NCBI GenBank assembly: GCA_027886185.1
Contig: WOAB01000606.1
Coordinates: 4,526,001 to 4,590,000 of the forward strand
DNA from: Rheum nobile
Lineage: Eukaryota; Streptophyta; Magnoliopsida; Caryophyllales; Polygonaceae
DNA: 64,000 nt
Direction of reading: 5' to 3'
A program made the position numbers and the translations under genes. Below, one piece after another: positions 1 to 9,594 of this stretch (position 1 is the first letter of the stretch; every line of letters begins with the position of its first letter). The notes under the pieces are model-generated. The model made no database searches. It had not been told where the DNA came from and saw only the letters and a program-made list of their open reading frames with translations.

Positions 1-5
1 CTAGC

Positions 6-647
6 TGTTGGGGTCGGAAAAATCCAGCAAGTCGATCACGCAAGGCGGCGGGTCAAGACGACACTCATCGGGACGACATGTTGAGATGACATTCGTCGAG
101 ACAAGACACGACAACTTCCTTCAAATCAATCTCCCATCAAGTCGACTCGGGAGTCGACCGTTGGTTCAAGAGACGACTGTCAGTTCAGGAGGCGACGTCT
201 GACAAAAACGTCACTGATTGCAAATCATTCAAATGGATGTATAAATTATCTGAATCAATAACACCGCATAGAGAATCAATGAAGAGAATCATGGAGCATT
301 AAACCAATGACGGAAATAAAGAAAGCATTAACTTCCTAGAGAAATTCAAGGAATTTGTCTTCAACAACTCTATCCACAACTTGGGCATCAAGGAAGAGAA
401 TATTTAGAATATTTCTAAGACACTTATTAGCTATATGGTCTTGTCTTCTACTTTCTATCTAATCATTCCTAATCGATCACATGTACGCTCATAAAAATTT
501 TCCTCTCATCTCTATCATGTACTCTCCAAAAAACATCCATGGATACTTTGTAATTGCTTGATTATATCTATTCAAGTCAAATCGTTCCCTTTAGCTATCT
601 TACCCCTCAATTAAGCAGATTGAGATCAATTGGTCTTTTTCGCCCAA
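6..647 (+). repeat. Tat-like LTR, copy 1
   Basis: Begins TGTTGGGG and ends CA shortly before a PBS-like TGGCGCTCACTGTGG. It matches 2558-3251 along its length, including the repeated GTCGACTCGGGAGGCGACCG-type words and the CA-rich 3' third. It is shorter than copy 2, mainly in the early part. The boundaries are set by comparing the two copies and are good to a few bases. Confidence 0.6.
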
Positions 648-655
648 AATAATTT

Positions 656-673
656 GGCGCTCACTGTGGAGCA
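656..673 (+). promoter_or_regulatory. Primer-binding site of Tat-like unit 1
   Basis: TGGCGCTCACTGTGGAGC lies just after the LTR end. It resembles the TGGCGCCCACCGTGGGGC-type PBS common in Tat elements. The second copy at 3260-3277 (TGGCTCTCACCGTGGGGC) is closer to that form in its 3' half. Confidence 0.6.
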
Positions 674-731
674 AATAGTTAAAAACTCCGATTCATCTAT
701 TCCCTATTCCAAACACATCCAATCCATCACC

Positions 732-1836
732 ATGTCCGAAGGACAGGGGCAAGTCACCATGGATGAGCACTCAAAAGGTATCAACTCCTTGAGAAATACC
801 CTAGATCTACAAAAAGCACAATTGGAGGCTTAAAGGACCGATATGGAGATCCGAAAAAATTCAAATGGCTAAGATGGCTGCCCAAAAAGCCCAAGCCGAT
901 GTCATGGTAGCACAATTGACCCTTCAAAACGAGTCTTCAAAAACGCAGATACAATCCAACATCTCAAACTCAATACAACCTTGTCTTCACGGAAGATACA
1001 ACCCGACGAGGTGACCCAACCTGGTGAGGCAACCCGACCTGATGAGGCGACCCGACCTGGTGTTACGGCCCGACCTAGAAGATGTCATCGAGCGGAAAAT
1101 TCAGAAGCAATTAAAAGCCTTGGATGCAAGGATCGCTAGAACCCATAGCGTCCCACGACCTATCGAGAAAGAGGACGATGGCGGCCTTGAGGAGTCACCC
1201 TTCGTAGAGTCCATTGATGCGGTCGAGATGTCAATAAAGTTCATTGTTCCGAACATGCCGTGCTACAATGGTTCAGGAGATCTGGATGACCACTTGTCTA
1301 TTTACAAACAAAAGATGATGACATGTTCAATCCCCAAGACGACGCGAGAATCCATCATGTGTAAGGGGTTTGGGTCCACTATGATAGGACCCGCCCTAAC
1401 ATGGTTCACCAATTTGCCAAACGAAAATGTAAGGTCATTCGCCGACTTAATCGACATCTTCAAAATTCAGTTCATTAGCAGCCGACGTCTTAAAAAACAA
1501 TCTAGCAACTTTTATTGGAATGTATAGGGGAACGACGAAACACTATGAAACTACTTGAATCGATTCAATCTGGAAAAGGTTGATATCTTCAATTGTGACG
1601 TCCCGACTTCCGTCGAAGCATTCCGTCAAGGCCTCCGCAAAGACAACGACCTCTACAAGGAGTTGATGATGTACCCATGTACAACCTTCGAAGACGCCCA
1701 AACCAAGGCGATGGACCATGTCCTACTCAAAGAAGACGTCAAAGCCGAAAGAGAAATCTCAGATTATGACAAAGACGCCGCCAAAGAGATAGTCCATCGC
1801 CGGAGCGAATATAGGTTTCATCCGTATCACATTTAA
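732..1836 (+). pseudogene. Gag remnant, Tat-like, copy 1
   Basis: The start is placed at the ATG at 732 (MSEGQGQVTMDE), which is conserved in position with the second copy at 3337. An in-frame stop at 831-833 and later frame changes break it into pieces. The middle piece (1024-1527) contains the retrotransposon gag capsid core (FIVPNMPCYNGSGDLDDHL, then TWFTNLPNENVRSFADL), preceded by a short PDLMRRPDLVLRPDL repeat. A third piece (1555-1836) has the capsid C-terminal helices (FRQGLRKDNDLYKELM). No zinc knuckle follows and no protease is found. This would have been the capsid protein of the element's virus-like particle and is now dead. Confidence 0.75.
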
Positions 1837-2540
1837 ACAACTTATTATTTTTACATCTATCTCTTACATTTGTTATGTCTTTGAACTATTTCTTGTAAAA
1901 ATAAACAAATTGATTCTAATATATGTCAAATGACATTAACATACACAATGGGTGACGACTCTATAAGCAAACACTTACATTACACGATCGATCGGTACAA
2001 GGAGAGTTGAAACACAAACGATACACAATTACAAGAGTCGCCTCTATAAGGTACATACTCGATCATCCCACATAGGACTCCTCTCCGATACACTACAAGT
2101 TGTACAACTAACCATACAAAATGGGTCACAACCCTACGCACGACGTCGACACACATACATACACACGAGACCGATCATACACTATGCAAATACATAAACC
2201 TGTGTAGAATGTATTTACAGAGTTAACGTCTCATGGCTAACAACTCCAAGTCAACGCTTTCAAGGTGACGACTTTAGTCGACACGTCCGAGCTAATGACT
2301 TAATTGACGCCTCATGGCTAAAAATTACACAACCCACCAGAAAAATATTTTATACAAGTGGTGGTACACTATATTACGTTACATTACATATGAAACAAAC
2401 ACAAGAAGACAAACAGAGACATCACTTCAATTCATCAATCGTCTTCATAGCAAGACGACTTGAGCAACTCACATCGCCAAGAAACGGATTCTAAGAAGAT
2501 TTGAATTTCATCTCATCCATCACCTTGCATCAATGGCTAA
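1837..2540 (+). other. Tat-like 3' noncoding region
   Basis: AT-rich sequence between the gag remnant and the purine tract before LTR copy 2. It has repeated words around GACGACTCTATAAG and CATACTCGATC, and no reading frame or domain that I recognise. It is probably the deleted-pol junction plus the normal 3' untranslated region. Confidence 0.4.
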
Positions 2541-2557
2541 GATGAATTTGGGGTAAT
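2541..2557 (+). promoter_or_regulatory. Polypurine tract before LTR copy 2
   Basis: GATGAATTTGGGGTAAT lies immediately before the LTR start TGGTGGGG. The position and the G-run fit a plus-strand primer, although it is interrupted by T. Confidence 0.4.
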
Positions 2558-3251
2558 TGGTGGGGTGAGAAAAATCCAGCAAGTCGATTATGCAAGGCGG
2601 CGGGTCAAGACAACACTCGCCGGGATGACACCTGTTTGGACTATAGGTCGAGATGACATTCGTCGATACAAGACTCGGCGACTTCCTTCAATTCAATATC
2701 CCATCAAGTCGACTCGGGAGGCGACCGTCAGCTCGGAAGGCGACCGTCGGCTCGGAAGGCGACCGTCGGTTTAGGAGGCGACGCTTGGCAAAAACATCAC
2801 TGATTGCATATTATTCAAATGGATGTATAAATGATCTGAATCACTAATGTCACATAGAGAATCACAGAAATCGATGGAGAGAATCATGGAGTATTAAACC
2901 AATGTCGGATATCAAGGAAGCATTAACTTCCTAGAGAAATTCAACGGATTTGTCTTCAACAACTCTATCCACAACTTGGGCATCAAGGAAGATAATATAT
3001 TTGGAATATTCCTAGGATACTTATTATCTATATATAGGTCTTGTATTTTAGTTGTTAATCTTTTTAATCATTCATACTCGATCACATGTACGCTCATAGA
3101 AATTATCCTCTTATCTCTCTCATGTACTCTAAAAAAAACATCCAAGATACTTTGTAATTGCTTGATTATATATATTCAAGTCAAATCGTTCTTTTTAGCT
3201 ACTTTATCCCTCAATTAAGCGGATTGAGATCAATTGATTTTTTTTCGTCCA
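2558..3251 (+). repeat. Tat-like LTR, copy 2
   Basis: Begins TGGTGGGG (matching TGTTGGGG in copy 1), follows a purine-rich tract, and ends CA before the PBS-like site at 3260. It contains a short triplication of the word CGACCGTCGGCTCGGAAGG near 2725-2775 that copy 1 has in fewer units, which explains part of the length difference. Confidence 0.6.
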
Positions 3252-3259
3252 ATATAATT

Positions 3260-3277
3260 TGGCTCTCACCGTGGGGC
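3260..3277 (+). promoter_or_regulatory. Primer-binding site of Tat-like unit 2
   Basis: TGGCTCTCACCGTGGGGC directly follows LTR copy 2, showing that internal sequence starts again after this LTR. Confidence 0.6.
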
Positions 3278-3336
3278 AGATAGTTAAAAAACCCGATTCA
3301 TTTATTCCCTATTCCAAACACATCCAATCCATCACC

Positions 3337-4016
3337 ATGTTCAGAGGACAAGGGAAAGTAACCATGTACGAGCTCTCAAAATGTATCAACTCCTTGAGAA
3401 AGACCCTAGATCTATAAGAAGCACAATTGGAGGCTCAAAGGACCGAGAAGGAGATAAAAAAAAATCAGATCGCCGAGATGGCTAGCCAAAAAGCTCAAGC
3501 CGATACCATGGTAGCACAACTGAATCTTCAAAACGAGTCTTTAAAAACACAGATATAATCCGACATCTCAAACTCAAGACAATGTTGTCTTTACGATAGA
3601 GACAACCCGACGAGGCGACCCGACCTGATGAGGTGACCCGACCTAGTGTTGTGGCCCGACCTGGAAGATATCATCGAGCGATAAATTCAGAAGCAATTGA
3701 AAGCCTTGGACAAGAGGATCACTAGAATCCCTAGCGTCGCACGACTTATCGAGAAAGAGGCCGATGACGACTTTAAGGAGTTACCCTTTGTAAAGGCCAT
3801 TGCTGCGGTCAGGATGTCAAAAAAGTTCATTGTTCCGAACATGCTGTGCTACGACGGTTCAAGAGATCTAGATGACCACATGTCTATTTACAAACAAAAG
3901 ATTATGACATGTTCAATCCCCAAGACGACGCGATAAGCTAGAATGTGTAAGGGGGTTGGGTCGACTCTGATAGGACCCGCCCTAACATGGTTCATCAATT
4001 TGCCAAACGGAAATGT
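3337..4016 (+). pseudogene. Gag remnant, Tat-like, copy 2 (truncated)
   Basis: This is a second copy of the gag start (ATG at 3337, then a peptide related to MSEGQGQV). It runs through the same coiled N-terminal part and the capsid core FIVPNMLCYDGSRDLDDHM at 3697-3936, with several stops. It is cut at 4016 by a sequence that starts TGTAACACC, the terminus of a Tekay-type LTR. Compared with copy 1 it is slightly closer to the usual PBS consensus but equally broken. Confidence 0.75.
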
Positions 4017-4640
4017 TGTAACACCTTTGACTTATGTCGGTAGTGTCACACGCCAGTGACCTCAGACTTTAAAGTCTAAATCCACCCTAGGCTTTAATCA
4101 GAACAATTATGCTTAAATTAAATGATAAAAACGAGTAAACAACGAAAGACTATTTACAAGAAATACTTAACCGTTATTAAAATATTTCCTCGTAAATTGA
4201 GGAGATAAGTTTTACAACTCGAAATTATAATACAACGGAATACTTTTTTTATAAACCTTAAATACATGACTAATTTATCTAAGTAGTACATTTATTTAAG
4301 AAGATTCAATCGATACTAAACAACTTTAAAATACTACTACATTAGAACACAACCTTGAACTGCAAGCCTTCGTCTCCGATTTGTTACTTCAATGTTGTCT
4401 GAGACCAATTACTGATGTGTTGTATAGGACGGATGACACCAGCCAACCATGCAAGGAATAGAAAGGTTGGTGTTTTGGGGCGAAAAGATCAGATGACCTA
4501 AATCGCCTTAGATGGGGTAACGAGTCGATCAGATAATAAATAAAATCAATCCAAACCAAATAAACAATCAACAAGTAAAGAATGGATGCGAAATAACAAG
4601 GTAATTTATAGATCTATTGATGATTGAATCTGATCAAAGT
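4017..4640 (-). repeat. Divergent Tekay-type LTR fragment
   Basis: Starts TGTAACACC and then CCAGTGACCTCAGACTTT, the same opening as the minus-oriented LTRs at 11982 and 33950. It also carries the conserved ACACCAGCCAACCATGCAAG box (4436-4455). The rest is strongly diverged, and the element end (beyond about 4640) is missing or unrecognisable, so this is an old truncated copy. The right border is approximate. Confidence 0.55.
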
Positions 4641-5408
4641 ACAACTTATCCTTAGAGAATAAAGGATCGAGTCTTGTCCGGCAGGTGTTTACGTGATTCG
4701 ACCGGCAGCGGTTGGGTAATATTCCGGGGAGACTCAACTGGAGCGGGTGTACTCGTAAGTTCTTTTAGGGTAAGTGAGCGGATGTTGGATGCAGACGTGT
4801 TTTTGTCGATTGCTGTGTCGTGATCTATATATGGTAATCTTATCTTGTGTCCATTACTTATCTTTTGCAATATCTTCTATTAATTCCGGGCGAGATCTTC
4901 GGGATTTGCTCTTGACTGCCAGCATAATCTCTGTATTTAATGCTATTGCCGTTGCCATCGATCAAGCAATTAATGCCCTGAGCGAGATATTCAGAGCTGG
5001 TCGGATCCCACGCGTCTGAGGAGTGTCCAACGCTTCCTTCTGGTCTCTTCTGGCCTTCGACTTCGCTTGGACCTCGGCCCAACTCGCTTGCTCCGATCCC
5101 TTTGGAGTATGTTGGGCCCAACAATAGCCCCAAGTTGTTTTGGGCTCAAGGAAGCTGTAAGATGGAGTCCAAACAACTTTTCTTCCACACGATCTCCACC
5201 TTCCGATCTGGACGCGACAGGCGAGGGCTACGTGGAGATAATCCCGTGGCACGATGAGACGTCTTTGCGACCTGCTGATTCCCTCCATAAACCCGAATTA
5301 AGTTCTGACGGTTTGGTTTCATCTTATTCCTTTGCTCTTCGAACTGGTAGGTTTCTCTAGGTTTCTTGAAAAATTGCTCTTCGATTTCCTTCTCTTTCTG
5401 TTCTGGAA
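4641..5408. other. Leader / possible Tat LTR region upstream of antisense ORF
   Basis: No convincing reading frame. It contains the perfect palindrome GTTGGGCCCAAC (5111-5122) and a CT-rich run at about 5371-5402 just before the ATG at 5409. By position this should hold the 3' LTR of T and the promoter and 5' UTR of the antisense gene, but I cannot find LTR termini. On the minus strand the CT-rich run is a polypurine tract and could be the plus-strand primer of T. Confidence 0.3.
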
Positions 5409-5966
5409 ATGGTTTCCAGCGAGTCTTCCGAGTCGTCTGCTACTCGCTCGAACTCGAGCAAGAATGAGGTCCCCCCCCTTTTCCTTCCGAAGGAGGCAGA
5501 CGCTCTGACGGGGACTTTGTCGGAGGCGGAGTTGGAGCAGATCCTTCAAGTCGGAGGCTTTCCTCCTGAGACGGTCGTAAGGTTGCCGCATCCGGACGAG
5601 AGAGCCGACGCTCGCTACGAGGGATGGGTTTGTTTCTATGCTTACCCGTTTAGGATTGGTCATATGTTTCCGTTCTCCCCTCTTGTCAGGGATTTCTTAG
5701 CGACTCTGGCGCTTGCGCCGTGTTAGGTCATGCCGCAGGCGTGGCAGATCCTTAGGGTTTTAGATCTGTTGAATGTTCAGTCTGGAGCCGGTTTTAACTT
5801 CGACGCCCTGTGGTACAACTACTCACTGGGGTCGAAGAGTTCTTCTCGTGTCCAGTTGCGTATTCGTCCGGGTCGGAAGCCCTTAGTGTTCAACCTAGAT
5901 GTGAATGACCGTGGATAGGGGTCGAAGTTCTTCTTCGTCGAGCGTTCGTCTCTAGAGAAGGGGGTG
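5409..5966 (+). pseudogene. Antisense extra ORF of Tat element, 5' exon
   Basis: Starts MVSSESSESSATRSNSS. After an acidic linker come FPPETVVRLPHPDERAD and then FPFSPLVRDFLATLALAPC, which resemble the 'putative gypsy-type transposon / Transposase_28' proteins of Tat elements. An in-frame TAG at 5724-5726 and another at 5916-5918 interrupt the frame. The reading continues past them (MPQAWQILRVLDLLN, then VERSSLEKG) up to the insertion of element A at 5967. The gene resumes at 21398. Its function is unknown; proteins of this type sit beside or within Tat elements and are not needed for RT or integration. The strand is opposite to T's pol. Confidence 0.6.
5962..5966. repeat. Target-site duplication of element A, left
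   Basis: GGGTG directly precedes the LTR terminus TGATGTG. The same five bases follow the other end at 21393-21397. Confidence 0.9.
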
Positions 5967-6930
5967 TGATGTGTTCCTCTCTCCGATGACAAGCCAATTG
6001 TCAAAGGTGACAACTTTGGGATCTAGTCTTGGTTGGGAAGTCAATCGTCTCGACGGTGGAAGCGTTGGTGGTGATGATAGCGATCTGTTGGAAGGATGGA
6101 AGGCGATGGCGGAAGCGAATTGATTGAGGGATGGAAGACTTGAAGAGACAAGTCTTTGGTGTCGTAGCGTCGACTGCGGATGAAGGGAGATGCAAAGGAT
6201 ATGTTTGCTTGAGATCAAGCGGTGCCGTAGCGTCGGCGGCGGAGTGAATGGAGATGAGAGGGATATGTGACGTTCGATCAAGGGAAGGAGGATAAACACT
6301 CTACTTAAGCCTTGAACTTTAATTTGAACGTAAGAAAATAATAACAAGGTTCGAAACTATAAATACTAGAGGCGAGACATCGGTTTGGGCCAAGTCGAGC
6401 CTAGTGGGCTAGCCCATGCAAGCATGCAAAGGCACACACCCGAAAATAGACAAACTATAAAAGGGAAACTAGCTAAAACAAGCAATAGCGCTAAATAGGG
6501 AAAGTGTCTCAAAACAGATAAGGCAAACGTGTTCTAAAGCGAGCTCTTCGAGCGAGCCCTTCAGCGAACTCTTCGAACGCGCTCCTCAACGAGCTCTTCT
6601 GTTGGAGCGATGCCTTCAGCGAGCTCCTCTGTTGTATTGATGCTCTTAGCGAGCTGTTCTCTTATAGCAGTGAGCTCGTTGCTTCGTCCGACGTCTTCTT
6701 CAGTGCACTCCTTTGTGAGCGAGACGTCTTCAGCACGTTCCTCGATGGTGGAGAGGACGACAAGTCTTGGCTCGGTTTCCGGGCTGCCTTGGCCAGCGAC
6801 GAAGCGTGCAACAAGGGATGCGACATCTTCGGCGATGGCTTTGGCCCTGGACCTTGTCACTGGGCCATCTGAGCACAGGCTCATGGCTTGTTCTTCCTCG
6901 TGGGCCGTCATGGGGGGCAGGGTCACATCA
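5967..6930 (-). repeat. 3' LTR of CRM-like element A
   Basis: 964 bp with perfect TGATGTG/CACATCA ends. On the minus strand it begins at 6930, directly after the purine tract. It has a TATA-like TATTTATA at 6358-6365 (minus). The last about 370 bp of the pol frame lie in its first third. A segment at about 6456-6620 is related to Tekay LTR sequence in inverse orientation. Confidence 0.9.
6358..6365 (-). promoter_or_regulatory. TATA-like box in CRM LTR
   Basis: TATTTATA on the minus strand, about 565 nt from the LTR start. The same site is at 20820-20827 in the 5' LTR, which would be the one driving transcription of A. Confidence 0.45.
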
Positions 6931-7639
6931 TCCTCCCCCACTTGGCTTTGAAGCGTCCCCGCTTCACCATCTTCAAACTCAGGCTCAATGTATGGAGTCA
7001 AGTCCGACACATTGAAGGTCGAATGGACTCCGAAATCAGGTGGGAGCTCGAGTTGATAAGCATTGTCCCCGATGGCCTTGATCACGCGGAAGAGACCATC
7101 TCCACGTGGTGCCAGTTTGTGCTTGCGCCGCTGGGGAAATCTTCCCTTTCGCATATGCACCCAGACTAGGTCTCCGGGAGCAAACACAATGCGGCGGCGG
7201 CCTGAATTCTTCTGCTTGGTATACTGCGCGGCCCTTCTTTCCAGCTGTGCCCTGGTTCGGCGGTGTAGCTCCTGCACATGCTCGGCCCGATTGGCGGCGG
7301 ATACGTGCACTGGTTCTCGTAGTGGGCGCGGCGACAAATCAAGCGGCGTCAATGGATTCAACCCATACACCACTTCGAACGGACTCATGTTGGTCACCGT
7401 GTGCCTGCATCTATTATAACAAAACTCGACAAGAGATAGTAAGTCCTCCCAACGCCTAGGGTTGGCCTTTAGCATGGTGCGAAGGAGGGCTCCTAGCGTC
7501 CTGTTGGTGACCTCTGTTTGGCCGTCCGTTTAGGGGTGGTAGCTAGTGGAGAAAAGGAGTTTTGAACTTAGCTTTCCCCAAAGAGTTCTCCAAAAGTGAC
7601 CTACAAACTTCGAATCCCTATCACTAACAATGGTTCTAG
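6561..7639 (-). pseudogene. Integrase core, C-terminus and LTR-encoded tail of element A
   Basis: On the minus strand this continues integrase from the Athila insertion at 7645: VPRTIVSDRDSKF (second catalytic Asp), then the HP-TDGQTEV segment with the Glu. There the Gln codon is a TAA stop at 7530-7532. The frame is then open for 304 codons: GLNPLTPLDLSPRPL, a basic GDLVWVHMRKGRFPQ C-terminal domain, STFNVSDLTPYIEPE, and a long acidic Thr/Glu-rich tail (TEELAEG, TEELVEERV). The tail lies inside the 3' LTR (6930 to 6561). A pol frame running into the 3' LTR is a CRM feature, and the corresponding integrase tail is thought to influence targeting. Element E carries the same frame without the stop. 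Confidence 0.8.
6931..6943 (-). promoter_or_regulatory. Polypurine tract of element A
   Basis: On the minus strand AAGTGGGGGAGGA abuts the LTR start TGATGTG. It lies within the pol reading frame, because pol continues into the LTR. Confidence 0.8.
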
Positions 7640-7644
7640 GGACA

Positions 7645-8976
7645 TGACAAGGCTAAAGTCGTATGCCTATCAAATAAATCCTAAAATACCTACTAAAGAG
7701 TATAGCAAGCAAGCCAGGGTCGATCCCACAGGGAGTCAGGTTATCTATCTCTGTAATTCGCAATCACCAACTAGGAACTAGGGGGGTTTTGTAGTGTTTT
7801 CTTGGAAATCAAGTAACAAGTAAGCAAATAAACAAGTTTGCAAGTAAAGGTTGTGAATATAATGGGAAATAGCGCCACACTCAACAAAGATCCACACAAC
7901 AAGAGAATGGTCTATCACGGAATTCTATCAATCTCAAGTTCTTATCATTCCTATAGTTGTTCTTATCTCGATCATAAGTAACTATTAGTTCTACCATCCC
8001 TAATAGTACTTATTACTAAATCAAATCCGAAAACCTTCAAGACTCAATAAAACAATAGCATTCAACCAAGGATTTAACAAGATACATGCAATAGAAATAA
8101 CCCGTTACTATAGGCATGCAATTAACTCTCTCTCACGATGAACACTTGCAACCCGCTTATGTAAATCGTGCTCGCTACTAGATATGCAACCCGAACCCGA
8201 AATCACAAGTCCTAGCAATCAGGAAGATATCAATAAACCTAGGTGATCAATCTAGATAAATCAACATAGACCAATAAACAATCAAGCGTAAGAGAATTAA
8301 TCCAACTAGATAGGAAAACGAACAAGAGTAGAAAACTCACAACCAATCAATTGCTGGCTTCAAAATGTCAAGTGCAACAATGGAGGTTTAGTTCTCCATA
8401 GGGTTTTTGAGAGAAAAACGTAGAAAGGTGGCAATTAGGGTTAAAGAATAGATCCTCTAAAAGAGTCTTAAACTTAACTTAAATACAAGAAATAATTCAG
8501 AAATAAAGAAAAGAAATAAACAAACTTGGAAACAAAGTCTCAGAAATAAAATAAAACGGGAAATAAAAACTCGGAAATATCTTCAGCGCGTCGCCACCGC
8601 TGGGTGCGGTGACACCCACCGCGGGGTGCGGTGACGGTGTCTTCTTCAGCTTCTGTGACACTTTAGTAAAAATTCCATAACTTTTGATTCCCAACTCGGA
8701 TTACGCTCATATTTTGAGGACTTGCAGTAGACTTCAATATCTAACTCCTCGAATTAGAATCACTCCATTTGGACATCTGAGGAAAGATAACGAACCATTT
8801 GAATTCAGCCTACTGTTCTTCTACTCTTCAATGCACTTCAAACCTCTGTAAATCCCATGATTTCTTCACTTCTAGTCTCTAACTCTCAACTCCACAATTG
8901 TGCTCTAAATCCATCCAAATGGCACCTCAAAACTGGTAACAACCCCTAGAAATACACTATAAAATAGTGCCGATCA
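7645..8976 (-). repeat. Athila-like 3' LTR (remnant element)
   Basis: 1332 bp; plus-strand ends TGACAAGG and CGATCA. It contains a GC-rich block at about 8586-8640 with CACCGCTGGGTGCGGTGAC and CACCGCGGGGTGCGGTGAC, close to the motif in Tekay LTRs D and the two solo LTRs. Confidence 0.8.
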
Positions 8977-9465
8977 AATCCCCCATGCTTAAACCTTGCT
9001 CGTCCTCGAGTAAGCTAAAGTCAACCTACTCCTTCAATCAATCCCCAAGGTTTCAGGAAGCATAGAAAAATCAATCCATCCAAGAATTTCACCTAACAAT
9101 AAACTCCAAGTACCAACACAATAAGCACAACACAACACAACATACAATAATACAACACCACACACCAAAGCTAATCCTCCTTATATCACCTCTTCTTATG
9201 TCGCCACGCCAGGTAAAATGATGATTCCTAAAAATCACTCTTCTTCTTTTCACTCATTTTACCAAGGCGCCCTTTCGGGTTTTCACCAAGCCACTCATTT
9301 CATTTTTCTATAGATGGGCTCACATATGCTCACATCACTCTTGACCAATTATTACCCCAACCTAATGCTGGTCCAAGCCATCTGCTTATTACCTAAGCCG
9401 CCCTTTCGGGTTTTCGACCTATCCCAGGATTTCTATTTTATCCTTTTTTCAAGAATTTCGACCTA
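8977..9465 (-). other. Athila 3' noncoding module with paired hairpin motif
   Basis: Starts with the LTR-adjacent purine tract (plus strand AATCCCCCATGC). CCCTTTCGGGTTTT occurs at 9270-9283 and 9401-9414. The same arrangement recurs at 35942/36068, 50468/50597 and 63692/63820. No ORF. Confidence 0.7.
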
Positions 9466-9589
9466 TCCCATGATTTCTTCACTTCTAGTCTCTAACTCTC
9501 AACTCTACAATTGTGCTCTAAATCCATCCAAATGGCACCTCAAAACTGGTAACAACCCCTAGAAATACACTATAAAATAGTGCCGATCA
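9466..9589 (-). repeat. 5' LTR stub of the Athila remnant
   Basis: 124 bp almost identical to 8857-8976, ending CGATCA. It represents only the first part of the 5' LTR in element orientation. Confidence 0.8.
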
Positions 9590-9594
9590 GGACA

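Larger units (their letters stand above)
6..3251 (+). mobile_element. Tat-like Ty3/gypsy element, gag only (pol deleted)
   Basis: Two related LTRs (6-647 and 2558-3251) bracket a primer-binding site, a gag region and a 3' noncoding stretch that ends in a purine tract. No protease, RT or integrase is present, so this is a deletion derivative of a Tat-lineage element. Sequence after the second LTR is again PBS plus gag, so the locus reads LTR-gag-LTR-gag. That is the pattern expected from unequal recombination between elements sharing an LTR. The left end lies only 5 bp from the window edge, so no target-site duplication can be tested. Confidence 0.6.
7645..9589 (-). mobile_element. Athila-like deletion remnant in integrase of A
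   Basis: Flanked by GGACA (7640-7644 and 9590-9594). Minus-strand order: the first 124 bp of the 5' LTR (9589-9466), about 490 bp of 3' internal sequence (9465-8977), a purine tract, and a full 3' LTR (8976-7645). The deletion joins internal and LTR sequence at the shared word TCCCA, so it probably arose by recombination at microhomology. No coding sequence remains. The internal part keeps the paired CCCTTTCGGGTTTT motifs seen in the other Athila elements. Confidence 0.85.

Noticed and set aside
5111..5122. Perfect palindrome GTTGGGCCCAAC
   Set aside because: A single 12-bp palindrome; GGGCCC-type sites are common in plant promoters and this alone supports no specific function.
4652..5360. 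Overlapping frames on both strands upstream of the antisense ORF
   Set aside because: No domain, no conservation with another copy in the window, and mutually overlapping frames; treated as noncoding leader or LTR.
6610..7459. Long plus-strand frames opposite CRM pol
   Set aside because: They are mirror frames of the integrase C-terminal coding strand, have no domain, and recur only because the CRM copies recur (same frames at 47766-48636).
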